A DNA stretch of 64,000 nt, taken from Salvelinus alpinus (taxonomy: Eukaryota; Chordata; Actinopteri; Salmoniformes; Salmonidae). The notes under the pieces are model-generated. The model was not told the origin of the DNA and did no database searches. It saw only the letters and a list, made by a program, of their open reading frames with translations. Where the stretch lies: positions 60,522,524 to 60,586,523 of the forward strand of contig NC_092093.1 of the NCBI RefSeq assembly GCF_045679555.1, given 5' to 3'. Shown here piece by piece: positions 1 to 10,927 of this stretch; within the stretch, counting starts at the first letter, position 1, and each line of letters opens with the position of its first letter. A program made the position numbers and the translations under genes.

Positions 1-54
1 TCTCTGATTGTTTAAGTGCGCTATCAACTCCAGCTGGAAACAAGAAGAGGCAGA

Positions 55-290
55 ATGCAGACAGAGGGAAGTTTGGGGTACCAAGACAGAAAAGAGAGAG
101 GGGTAAGGGAGAGAAAGAAGGGGAGGGGAGGATAGTGGAGTGGAGTTAGAGCAAGAGAGAGAGACATAAAAACAGAAGAAATAGAAAAGGAGAGAGGGAG
201 CGAGAGAGGGAAATCAAGTGGGAGGGAGAGAGACCAAACTCCTGTCGAAGATGAGACAAAGGGTGCCAAGTGGATGAATGGTAAACACCT
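55..290. repeat. GA-rich (purine) low-complexity stretch, duplicated near 9.77 kb
   Basis: The plus strand is almost all purines (runs of gagaga and ggga). From about 160 to the start of the minisatellite it matches 9,770-9,915 with only scattered differences, including the shared stretch 'tgtcgaagatgagacaaa'. It is the left flank of a duplicated minisatellite locus, not a gene. Confidence 0.8.
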
Positions 291-2505
291 GTATTGCCTG
301 CAGCTATGTGGAGTGGGGGACAGTGTCCTGCAGCTATGTGGAGTGGGGGACAGTGTCCTGCAGCTATGTGGAGTGAGGGACGGTGTCCTGCAGCTATGTG
401 GAGTGAGGGACGGTGTCCTGCAGCTATGTGGAGTGAGGGATGGTGTCCTGCAGCTATGTGGAGTGAGGGATGGTGTGGGACGGTGCCCTACAGCTATTTG
501 GAGTGAGGGACAGTGTCCTACAGCTATGTGGAGTGAGGGACGGTGTCCTGCAGCTATGTGGTGTGAGGGATGGTGTGGGACGGTGCCCTACAGCTGTGTG
601 GAGTGAGGAACAGTGTCCTACAGCTATGTGGAGTGGGGGACGGTGTCCTACAGCTATGTGGACTGAGGGGTCGTGAGGGACGGTGTCCTGCAGCTATGTG
701 GACTGAGGGGTCGTGAGGGACGGTGTCCTGCAGCTATGTGGACTGAGTGGTAGTGACGGACAGTGTCCTACAGCTATGTGGAGTGAGGGAAAGTGCCCTA
801 CAGCTATGTGGGATGAGGGGTAGTAAGGGACGGCGCCCTACAGATATGTGGAGTGAGGGACATCATCCTGCAGCTATGTGGAGTGAGGTATAGTGTCCTG
901 CAGCTATTTGGAGTGGGGGGCGGTGTCCTGCAGCTATGTGGAGTGAAGGGTAGTGAGGGACAGTGTCGTGCAGCTATGTGGAGTGTGGGAAGGTGTCCTG
1001 CAGCTATGTGGACTGAGGGGCCATGAGGGACGGTGACCTGCAGCTATGTGGAGTGTGGGAAGGTGTCCTGCAGCTATTTGGAGTGAGGGACGGTGTCCTG
1101 CAGCTATGTGGAGTAAGGGGTAATGAGAGATGATGTTCTGCAGCTATGTGGAGTGAGGGGTAGTGAGTGATGGTGTCCTGCAACTATGTGGAGTGGGGGA
1201 CGGTGTCCTTCAGCTATGTGGAGTGAGGGATGTTGTCCTGCAGCTATGTGGAGTGAGGGATGGTGTCCTGCAGCTATTTTGGAGTGAGGGACAGCGTCCT
1301 GCAGCTATGTGGAGTGAAGTACAGTGTCCTGCAGGTATTTGGAGTGAGGGACGGTGTCCTGCAGCTATGTGGAGTGAGAGGTAGTGAGGGAGAGTGTCCT
1401 GCAGCTATGTGGACTGAGGGACGGTGTCCTGCAGCTATGTGGAGTGAGGGGTAGTGAGGGACAGTGTCCTGCAGCTATGTGGACTGAGGGGTCGTGAGGG
1501 ACGGTGTCCTGCAGCTTTGTGGACTGAGTGGTAGTGACGGACAGTGTCCTGCACCTATGTGGAGTGGGCGATGGTGTTCTGCAGCTATGTGGAGTGAAGG
1601 ACGGTGCACTGCAGCTATTTGGAGTGGGGGACGGTGTCCTGCAGCTATGTGGAGTGAGGGATGATGTCCTGCAGCTACTATGTGGAGTGAGGGGTAGTGA
1701 GGGATGGTGTCCTGCAACTATGTAGAGTGGGGGACAGTGTCCTGCAGCTACTTGGAGTGGGGTACAGTGTCCTGCAGCTATGTGGAGTGAGGTACAGTGA
1801 GGGACAGTGCCCTACAGCGATGTGGGATGAGGGGTAGTGAGAGACGGCGCCCTACAGATATGTGGAGTGAGGGACAGCGTCCTGCAGCTATGTGGAGTGA
1901 GGTATAGTGTCCTGCATGTATTTGGTGTGGGGGACAGTGTCCTGCAGCTATGTGGAGTGAGGGGTAGTGAGGGACAGTGTCCTGCAGCTATGTGCACTGA
2001 GGGGTCGTGAGGGACAGTGTCATGCAGCTATGTGGACTGAATGGTAGTGACGGACAGCGTCCTGCAGCTCTGAGGAGTGGGAGACTGTGTCCTGCAGCTA
2101 TGTGGAGTGAGGGGCCGTGTCCTGCAGCTATGTGGAGTGAGGGATGGTGTCCTGCAGCTATGTGGAGTGAGGGACAGTGTCCTGTAACTATGTGGAGTGA
2201 GGGACGGTGTCCTGCAACTATGTGGAGTGAGGGACGGTGCCCTACAGCTGTGTGGAGTGAGGGACAGTGTCCTGTAACTATGTGGAGTGAGGGACGGTGT
2301 CCTGCAACTATGTGGAGTGAGGGGTAGTAAGGGACGGTGCTCTACAGCTATATTGAGGGAGGGGTAATGAGTGATCGTGCCCAACAGCTATTTGGAATGA
2401 GGGATGGTGTCCTGCAACTATGTGGCGTGAGGGACTGTGTCCTGCCGCTATGTGGAGTGAGGGACGGTGTCCTGCAGCTCTGAGGAGTGGGGGCCAGTGC
2501 CCTCT
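291..2505. repeat. Minisatellite 1, 30-bp unit
   Basis: About 70 imperfect tandem copies of a 30-bp unit whose core is 'ctgcagctatgtggagtgag'. Units differ mainly at a few positions (cctgcag/cctacag, gggac/ggatg, tgtg/tttg). Some units are about 40 bp because they carry an extra piece such as 'gtcgtgaggg' or 'ggtagtgagg', and these longer units recur as a higher-order pattern. Because 30 is divisible by 3, several frames stay open by chance on both strands; the resulting repeat peptides (for example CPAAMWSEG) are not evidence of a gene. Confidence 0.95.
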
Positions 2506-2570
2506 AAATGTCTTCAGGCCGCCCACCCAAGGCTTTCCATCTTGTGCCTGTCCCACCAACCCCATCTATC
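2506..2570. other. Unique spacer between two minisatellites
   Basis: A pyrimidine-rich, non-repetitive spacer of about 65 bp separates the 30-bp and 11-bp arrays. No gene is visible. Confidence 0.6.
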
Positions 2571-4020
2571 CATCAATAACCCCCTCCAGCCCACACCATA
2601 CACTCACCAATGCATTCTACCCCTACTCATTACCCACTCATTACCCACTCATTACCAACTCAATAATCACTCAATACCCACTCAATACACACTCGTTATC
2701 CAGTCAACACCCACCTATTACCCACTCATTACCGATACCCGCTCAATACCCACGTATTACCCGCTCATAACCCTCACATTACCCACTCATTTCACACTCA
2801 ATACCCACTAAATTACTGCTCATTACCTGCTCATTACCCACTAATTAACCATGCATTACACACTCAATATCCACTCAATACCCGCTCATTACCCACTGAT
2901 TAACCATACCCATTCAATACCCACTCATCATCCACTCATTACCCATAAACACTCATTACCCACTCATTACCCACACAATACCCACTCATTATCTATACCC
3001 ACTCATTAGCAAATACCCATTCAATACCCACTCATTTCCTACTCAAAACCCACTCAATACCCACTCATTACCAACTCAATACCTGCTCATTACCCACTAA
3101 TTACCCACGCATTACCCACGCATTACCCACTCATTAACTATACCCATTAAATTCCCACTCATTGCCCACCTATTGCCCGCTCATTACCCATACACACTCA
3201 TTACGCACTCCATACCCATGACCTTCTACCCCCACTTATTACCCACTCATTACCCACTCATTACCAACTCAATATCCACTCAATGCCCACTCAATACACT
3301 CATTACCCAATCAATACCTACCTATTACCCACACATTACCCATACCCACTCAATACCCACTCATTACCTGCTCAATACCCTCTCATTACACACTAATTTC
3401 CCACTCAATACCCACTCAATACCCACTCATTACCCACTCAATACCTGCTCATTACCTACTCATTACCCGCTAATTACCCACACATTACACACTCTATACC
3501 CACTCAATACCCACTCATTACCCACTCATTACCCACTCATTAACCATACCCATTCAATACCCAGTCATTACGCACTAATTACCTGCTCATTACCCATAGA
3601 CACTCATTACCCACTCATTATTCACTCAATAAGCACTCAATACCCACTCATTATCTATACCCACTCATTACCCATAGCCAGTCAATACCCACTCATTACA
3701 CACTCAATACCTGCTCATTATCTGCTCTTTACCCACTAATTACCCACGCGTTACACATTCATTACCGACTCATTACCCACTCATTAACCATACCCATTCA
3801 ATTCCCACTCATTACCCACTCATTACCCGCTCATTACCCATACACACTCATTACCCACTCATTACCCACTCAATACCCACACAATACTCACTCATAACCT
3901 ACTCAGTATCCATACCCACTTATTACCCACTCATTACCCACTAATTTTTTCTTAATACCTACTCATTACCCACTCAATACCCATACCCACTCAATAAGAA
4001 ATATTAGTCACTGATTACTC
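2571..4020. repeat. Minisatellite 2, 11-bp unit
   Basis: A tandem array of an 11-bp unit in two interchangeable forms, 'ccactcattac' and 'ccactcaatac', with occasional insertions such as 'ccatac'. The plus strand is nearly free of G over 1.4 kb, which is a strong strand bias. Long open frames (for example 3,173-3,739) are repeat artefacts encoding THYPLIT-like peptides. Confidence 0.95.
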
Positions 4021-4385
4021 ACTGAAACACGTCCTTCCCCTACTCTCCTGGCTTGCCCATCCTCACCCCCTGGTCCCCATCCTTGTTATTCCCTCCTTAA
4101 GCCGTATTAACCTGACCACACTTCCCTAACCACCATCTCCCATCCCGTTCTTCCGCAACTTGTCTCCCATCTGGCATCTTTTCAACCCACCTCCTGGCCT
4201 GCCTGTCACCATTCCTGGATGGCTCTCTGCAGGTCATGTCAGCAATAATGTTCATAGGCAGCTCCCTCTAGAACCACTCTGGCTCTGCTGTATCATAAAC
4301 AGTATGGCTATCAGAGGGGGTGAAAACACACTATCTCACCAAGCAGACACAATGAGTCCCACCCGCCCGTCACCAACAACTAAAA
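4021..4385. other. Unique sequence, no gene seen
   Basis: C-rich unique DNA between the minisatellite and a LINE-tail repeat. The 105-codon open frame from 4,160 resembles nothing I recognise. Confidence 0.5.
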
Positions 4386-4500
4386 TAAAATCAAAAGTTA
4401 TTGGTCACATGCGACGAACAACAGGTGTACATCATTCAGGGAAATCCTTACTTGCAAGCTCTTTCCCAACGAGTTAAATAAGAAAAATTCAAAACACATG
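4386..4500 (-). mobile_element. LINE 3'-tail fragment (Rex-Babar/RSg-1-like)
   Basis: Contains 'ggtcacatgcgacgaacaac' followed by 'aggtgtac' and 'cttacttgcaagctctt'. This is a diverged copy of the common salmonid LINE tail (tgtcacatgcgc..., gtagaccttacagtgaaatgc) that is seen more clearly at 38,277-38,355 and 61,930-62,097. Confidence 0.55.
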
Positions 4501-5417
4501 AGAAATAGCACACAGAAAACAAGCTAAATACAGAGAGTACCAATAACATATCACGTGTGCAGTGACGGTTCTAGCTTGTATGGCTCCCCGGGCGAACCCC
4601 CACTTCGGTGACCCCACCAAATAAAGCACCATTCTGCACTAAATGTAATTTTTATTCAGACATTTGGAACACACAAATAAATAATCATAACAATTGAAAC
4701 TATATAAATATAAAAATATATACAAAAATAAGACTTGGAAATATCAAAAAGAAGTAACAAAGACAAATAGAAAAAAATTGTAGTATATAAATACAAATAA
4801 AAAGACAATCGAATAATTACACTACTACCCTATTGCTAACAAAAAACACACAAATAAAAACTAAATTGCACAAATCCTATTACACACAAATACACAAATA
4901 GAATAACACACTTATAAAGAAAATAACCTGATTATTACACTATTGCACTTCATACAAGAATGACACAAACTAAACTGCACAACTAATTGCATTAGTACTG
5001 TACAACATTAGAGGTGCGCTATTTGAGAGATTCCCCCACTCCCTCGGGCTTCCAGTGGGGAGACCGGAGGTCAACCTACACTCGCCCCCCTCCCCACCTC
5101 ATACTTCTGAGTGGGAGACCTTCCCAGGCAGTAGCCTGCATAGCTCACAAACTAGAATCAGGGCGCCCACTCTGACAAGGTTAATTGACCCACAGTCCCA
5201 CACGGTGACATGATATCATTGACGTGACGTGCAAATGAGCGACAGAAAACCGATCGCGCAAATGTCAACATTCCGAATCTTTTTTTTATATATAAATAAT
5301 GTTGAAGTCTGAAGTTTACAAACTCAGTTTCAGTTTTTCTGACTTTTAATCCTTGTAAAGATTCCCTGTCTTAGGTCAGATAGGATCACAACTTTATTTT
5401 AAGAATGTCAGAATAAT

Positions 5418-5856
5418 TGTCACGATCTTCCTTTTATTTTTTGACGAAGACGTAACACGAAAAGAAACACTCTTACAAAAACTTACAAAACAAACAAACG
5501 ACCGTGAAGCTATAAACGTTAGTGCACACACACGCTACAAACGTATAACATAGACAATTACCCACCAATGCATGATGCCTATGGCTGCCTTAAATATGGC
5601 TCCCAATCAGAGACAAATGAAAGACATCTGTCTCTGATTGAGAACCACTCAGGCAACCATAGACATACCTAGAAACATTCACTCAACCATAGACATACCT
5701 AGAAACATTCACTCAACACAAACTCATACACTACACCCAACACCCCCTTTACCATATAACCACCCAAAACGACAAAACACAAACATTCCCCATGTCACAC
5801 CCTGACCTAACTAAAATAATAAAGAAAACAAAGAATACTAAGGCCAGGGCGTGACA
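5418..5856 (-). mobile_element. Solo LTR (retrotransposon) inside the Tc1 left arm
   Basis: 439 bp beginning TGTCACG and ending CGTGACA, flanked by a perfect 5-bp duplication ATAAT (5,413-5,417 and 5,857-5,861). The minus strand has LTR-like order: a 'atatttaaggcagcc' TATA-type motif in the middle and AATAAAA close to the 3' end. No internal retroelement sequence adjoins it, so it is a solo LTR; Ty3/gypsy type is my guess. It also contains a short internal tandem duplication (accatagacatacctagaaa, twice). Confidence 0.85.
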
Positions 5857-5938
5857 ATAATAGCAGAGAGAATGATTTATTTCAGCTTTTATTTCTTTCA
5901 TCACATTCCCAGTGGGTCAGAAGTTTACATACACTCAA

Positions 5939-6933
5939 TTAGTATTTGGTAGCATTGCCTTTAAATTGTTTAACTTGTTTCAATTGTTTCGGGTAGCCTT
6001 CCACAAGCTTCCCAAAAAAAGTTGGGTGAATTTTGGCCCATTCATCCTGACAGAGCTGGTATAACTGAGTCAGGTTTGTAGATCTCCTTGCTCACACACG
6101 CTTTTTCAGTTCTGCCCACACATTTTCTATGGGATTGAGGTCAAAGTCCAATACCTTGACTTTGTTGTCATTAAGCGATTTTGCCACAACTTTGCAAGTA
6201 TGCTTGGGGTGATTGTCCATTTGGAAGACCCATTTTCGACCAAGCTTTAACTTCCTGACTGATGTCTTGAGATGTTGCTTCAATATATCCACATAATTTT
6301 CCTCCCTAATGATGCCATCTATTTTGTGAAGTGCACCAGTACCTCGTGCAGCAAAGCACCCCCACAACATGATGCTGCCACCCCAGTGCTTCACGGTTGG
6401 GATGGTGTTCTTCGGCTTGCAAGCCTCCCCCTTTTTCCTCCAAACATAAGGTTGGTCATTATGGCCAAACAGTTCTATTTTTGTTTCATCAGACCAGAGA
6501 AAGTACGATCTTTGTCCCCATGTGCAGTTGCAAACCGTAGTCTGGCTTTTGTATGGCGGTTTTGGAGCAGTGGCTTCTTCCTTGCTGAGCGGCCTTTCAG
6601 GTTATATCGATATGGGACTCGTTTTACTGTGGATATAGATACTTTTGTACCTGTTTCCTCCAGCATCTTCACAAGATCCTTTGCTGTTGTTCTGGGATTG
6701 ATTTGCACTTTTCGCACCAAAGTACATTAATCTCTAGGAGAAAGAACGCATCTCCTTCCTGAGCGATATGACGACTGCGTGGTCCCATGGTGTTTATTCT
6801 TGCGTACTATTGTTTGTACAGATGAACGTGGTACCTTCAGGCGTTTGGTTCATCCTTGGGAGCAATTTCCAGACTTGTGGAGGTCTACACATGTTTTTCT
6901 GAGGTCTTGGCTGATTTCTTTAGATTTTCCCAT
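5939..6933 (-). pseudogene. Broken Tc1-like transposase (Sleeping-Beauty-like)
   Basis: The reading begins at the ATG at 6,931-6,933 ([12 protein letters not shown]) and ends at the TAA at 5,939-5,941 (GNATKY), about the usual 340 codons. Open pieces remain at 6,475-6,720 (helix-turn-helix part: QINPRTTAKDLVKML) and 6,092-6,394 (catalytic part: HGGSIMLWGCFAA-like block, FQMDN, LNPIENVW). A small deletion before the WSDETK block causes a frameshift, and FQMDNDPKH has become FQMDNHPKH. Not functional. Confidence 0.9.
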
Positions 6934-7402
6934 GATGTCAAGAAAAGATGCACTGAGTTTGAAGGTAGGCCTTGAAATACATCCACAGGTACACCTACAA
7001 TTGACTCAAATGGTGTCAATTAGCCTATCAGAAGCTTCTAAAGCCATGACATCATTTTTTAAATTTTCCAAGCTGTTTAAAGGCACAGTCAACTTAGTGT
7101 ATTTTAACTTCTGACCCACTGGAATTGTGATACAGTGAATTATAAGTGAAATAATCTGTCTGTAAACAATTGTTGGAAAAATGACTTGTCATGCACAAAG
7201 TAGATGTCCTAACCGACTAGCCAAAACTAAGGTTTGTTATTAAGACATTTTTGGAGTGGTTGAAAATTAGTTTTAATGACTCCAACCTTAGTGTATGTAA
7301 ACTTACGACCTCAACTGTATATATTTTTTGGTGCAGGCATCCCGTGCCGCCCCCGGCAAGATGGTCGGCTGCCCATGTCGCCTATACCTAAATCCACCAC
7401 TG

Positions 7403-7910
7403 CATGTGTGTATACTGAACATTGGCTCCATACAGACACAGCAGACATTAACATTTAATGCTCTTGTTGAAAACAGACTGACGTGTCTTGTGCAGGAGAT
7501 GTTAATAATACATGGGTGTTTTGTAAGATACAGTAGGTCACCTGTCTGTCTGTTTTCTCTTGACTGTTCTACAAATAGGAACTTTCTGGGTTTTGTCAAA
7601 CAGATGCAGGATCTTAATGTGATCGATAATTTTCCTTTGTGATTTACATAAATGTACTGAAAACCCAGACTAACACATGATTATATTAACAATATAATAA
7701 CCTAACCACTGTTCAAGCAACACTATGGACTAAATACTCAAATCCGGTTGCTGCAGGATTATTTTCCGGTGACAACATTGGTCAAATTATGAACCAACAT
7801 CTGTAAACATTAACAAAATGTTTATGTACCCCTTATGGATTCAGTATTGGTTAAGAAGTCCTTATATAGGTGCTCTTAAGTAACATGTAACAGAGAAATA
7901 GTTGCGGTAA
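7403..7910. other. Unique sequence, no gene seen
   Basis: AT-rich DNA between the hAT element and the next LTR. Open frames here overlap each other on both strands and match no family I know. Confidence 0.5.
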
Positions 7911-8279
7911 TGTAACGCTCTTCTTCATCTGAGGAACAGGAAAGATCGGACCAAAACGCAGCGTGGTAAGTGTCCATGTTAATTTATTATAACTGAACAC
8001 GAAATACAAAATAACAAAGTGAAACAACGAAAATCAAAACAGTCCTGAAAGGTGACACAACACAAAACAACTACCCACAAACACCAGGTGGGAAAAGGCT
8101 ACCTAAGTATGGTTCTCAATCAGAGACAACGATAGACAGCTGCCTCTGACTGGGAACCATACCAGGCCAAACACATAGAAAAGAAACCAGAAAAAAAAAC
8201 ATAGAATGCCCACCCCAACTCACGCCCTGACCAAATCAAAATAGAGACATAAGAAAGGAACTAAGGTCAGGGCGTGACA
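7911..8279 (-). mobile_element. Solo LTR
   Basis: 369 bp, TGTAACG...CGTGACA, flanked by a perfect 5-bp target duplication GGTAA (7,906-7,910 and 8,280-8,284). The minus strand carries ATAATAAATTAA upstream of the 3' end, a likely poly(A) signal. It shares the terminal block GTCAGGGCGTGACA and the 'tctcaatcagagaca' motif with the solo LTR at 5,418, so they are related subfamilies. Confidence 0.87.
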
Positions 8280-8284
8280 GGTAA

Positions 8285-8734
8285 AGATATTGATATTTTG
8301 ACTCCAAACTGAAGACAGTCCCAACAGATTGCTACTGGGACTATAACATACCAATACGCAAATAAGACAATATCTGACTCATTGATCGCAGCATCTCAAA
8401 TCACAACGGGGCCATAAAGACAATGCAAACAATCCATTGAAATGTGACCACGGTTTTAGATGAGGATTTGCAATTCAATACAAATGTAACAAATGTTTGT
8501 CCATTTCCTGAATGGATTAACCTTAAGCTAATCACACACATATACTGTACATAGACACACCATTTGATAGCGTCTTCAATATGCAGTGTGTCTCTACATA
8601 CTAAGGCAGTTGGGAAGCATGTTTTCATTTGCTTAACAGGCGATATGCATAAACATACAATATGCATGAAGAAACACCCTCACACACTCATTCACAAACA
8701 CACACATGCGCACACACACAAACGCGCACATACA

Positions 8735-8772
<38 letters not shown>

Positions 8773-8853
8773 GGTGATGTTACACCCTAGAGGCACTTTC
8801 TTGATGCATGAGGGAGCCTAAATAACCTGTAATCCCTCAATAACAAGATATTT

Positions 8854-8891
<38 letters not shown>

Positions 8892-9768
8892 CTGTTTTAA
8901 CAGATACACAAACACACACACTCGTCTCTCTCTCAATTTCTCTCTCTCTCTTTCTCTTGCACACCCGTCATCATTGCTCATAATCGTCCCAGCGCACCTG
9001 TAAACTTTTCAAAGCCTGAGGGAGTGTAGGTTATAGCAGCAACATCGTTTCAGGGCGTAGACATGTTCACCAATCCACCACGGATCATTATTCACCTCAG
9101 GTATCTCTCTTTGGGGCCAAGCAATCAATGTGGCTGTTGTAGCCACATCCCCAGGACAAGGCCTGTAAAGAGAGGGTTATATGTGGGGCTCGGTAAGGGC
9201 TAGATTACAATGGATAGAATCTTATCCTCCAAGGCCCAGTGCCTGTGGCTTGGCTGGACTGCATTCTCGTTGTTGTACACAAACACACACACACACACAC
9301 GGTCCTAGAGGGTCCAATTCCAACCCCAGAAACGATTTCTCTCTTTTCTTCACTCCATTGTTTCTGAGAGCAAAATCCAATACGAGACAGAAAAGCTGCT
9401 GCGAACATGAAAAGCATCTACTGACATTCCCACCTCGCTTTGGGAGAGCGAGATGGAGGGCTGGAGCGAGGGAAACCTCGAGAAAAGACGGAAGCAAGAG
9501 GGAAAGAAGAGGAGGCTTTTTGTATTCTTGTATTCTCTTTCTGTCTTTAGACACGCCCTTAGGGGAGCTCGCCCAATCCGGTTGTCTAACATAGCACATC
9601 AAATTCAACCCCGGTAATGCAAGCTAAGCAGAAACCATTGATCCCCAAAGTAATGTAGTTTCTCTCTCAATGTCAACGGGGGGCATAGAAAAAAATACTA
9701 AAAATAAAAATAAAAATGATTTTGGTTGGAAGCAAATGTACAGTAGGGGTCCGGCCACATTGCCCACT
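8285..9768. other. Unique sequence with CA microsatellites, no gene seen
   Basis: Contains (CA)n at 8,739-8,770, 8,855-8,892 and a short one near 9,282-9,300. The open frames over them are repeat artefacts. The 9,181-9,600 portion is open in several frames on both strands but shows no recognisable domain. Confidence 0.55.
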
Positions 9769-9915
9769 GAGAGAGAGAGACATAAAAACAGAAGAAATAG
9801 AAAAGGAGAGAGGGGGAGCGAGAGGGGGAAATAAAGTGGGAGGGAGAGAGATCAAACTCCTGTCGAAGATGAGACAAAGGGTGCCAAGTGGATGAATGGT
9901 AAACACCTGCATTGC
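9769..9915. repeat. Second copy of the GA-rich minisatellite flank
   Basis: Nearly identical to 160-290, with small indels (agggagcgagagaggg against agggggagcgagaggggg). The match runs directly into the second 30-bp array. Confidence 0.9.
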
Positions 9916-10252
9916 CTGCAGCTATGTGGAGTGGGGGACAGTGTCCTGCAGCTATGTGGAGTGAGGGATGGTGTCCTGCAGCTATGTGGAGTTAGGGGGA
10001 GTGTGGGACGGTGCCCTGCAGCTATATGGAGTGAGGGATGGTGTCCTGCAGCTATGTGGAGTTAGGGGGAGTGTGGGACGGTGCCCTACAGCTATGTGGA
10101 GTGAGGGACAGTGTCCTGCGGCTATATGGAGTGAGGGATGGTGTGCTGCAGCTATGTGGAGTGGGGGACGGTGTCTTGCAGCTATGTGGCATGAGGGACG
10201 GTGTCCTGAAGCTATGTGGAATTAGGGGCGGTATCCTGCAGCTATGTGGAGA
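9916..10252. repeat. Minisatellite 1b, 30-bp unit (short copy)
   Basis: About 11 copies of the same 30-bp unit as the first array (ctgcagctatgtggagtgag), including a 70-bp pair (variants with 'gagttagggggagtgtggga') repeated twice. It ends abruptly at 'tgtggagaatccacaa', giving the array a defined right edge. Confidence 0.95.
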
Positions 10253-10927
10253 ATCCACAATACCTAAAATGGAATCTGTGACTGGGAGTTTATTCCTAAG
10301 TGTAAACAGTTCAGTTATTTTTGTCTAACTTTTCTCTGGACAGAAGTGAAACTATCTCTTTAACTACAAATAGGGCCCTGGTCTGTCTAAACTGCTATTG
10401 TACCTGTGTAGGTAGGCAGGAAGCTTAGCGGTTAGAGCATTGGGCAGTAACCTGAAAGGTTGCTGGTTTGAGTACCAGAGCCGACAAGGTGAGAAATCTG
10501 TCAATGTGCCCTTGAGCAAGACACTTATAATGAATTCGGAAAGTATTCAGACCCCTTCATATGTTGCTACTTTCCAGCCTTATTCTAAAATTGATTAAAT
10601 ACATTTTCTTCCTCATCAATCTACACACAATACCTCATAACGACAAAGCGAAAACAGTTTATTTATATATTTTTTTGAGCAAATGTATAAAACATTTAAA
10701 ACTGAAATACCTTATTTACATAAGTATTCATACCCTTTGCTATGAGACTCAAAATTGAGCTCAGGTGGATTTTGTTTGTATTGATCATCCTTGAGATGTT
10801 TCTACAACTTGTTTGGAGGCCACCTGTGGTCAATTCAATTGATTGGACATGATTTGGAAAGGCACACACCTGTCTACGCAGTATAAGGTCCCACAGTTGA
10901 CAGTGCATGTCAAAGCAAAAACCAATC

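Larger units (their letters stand above)
5299..7317 (-). mobile_element. Tc1/mariner element, Sleeping-Beauty-like salmonid family
   Basis: The right terminus reads 'tgtatgtaaacttacgacct' followed by caactg and TA (7,318-7,319). The left terminus is a diverged 'gttgaagtctgaagtttaca'. Inner direct repeats are also present: 'cccagtgggtcagaagttta' near 5,909 and its complement near 7,110, the IR/DR arrangement of this family. The transposase gene runs on the minus strand and is broken. A solo LTR lies in the left arm at 5,418-5,856. Confidence 0.92.
4560..7402. mobile_element. hAT-type DNA element, split by a Tc1 element
   Basis: The ends are CAGTG (4,560) and CACTG (7,402), with related terminal sequence (cagtgacggttctagcttg against the reverse of ctaaatccaccactg). 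The 8 bp outside are CACGTGTG (4,552-4,559) and CATGTGTG (7,403-7,410), a typical hAT target duplication differing by one CpG-to-TpG change. The element's own body is 4,560-5,298 and 7,318-7,402, AT-rich and without a recognisable transposase, so it is probably non-autonomous. A Tc1 element fills the rest. Confidence 0.8.

Noticed and set aside
274-4000. Long open frames over both minisatellites, including a 188-codon one at 3,173-3,739
   Set aside because: They consist only of tandem repeat peptides and are open in several frames and strands at once; no start context, splice sites or domain support.
291-4020. CRISPR-like array
   Set aside because: Repeats are contiguous without unique spacers, and the genome is a fish; these are minisatellites.
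9181-9608. Overlapping open frames of 128-137 codons on both strands
   Set aside because: They are mutually overlapping and of low complexity at one end, with no domain; chance openness is likely.
10411-10510. tRNA gene
   Set aside because: A and B boxes belong to a SINE head; the cloverleaf is not preserved and SINE body and tail follow. The same applies to the SINEs at 52.8, 53.8, 55.6 and 56.1 kb.
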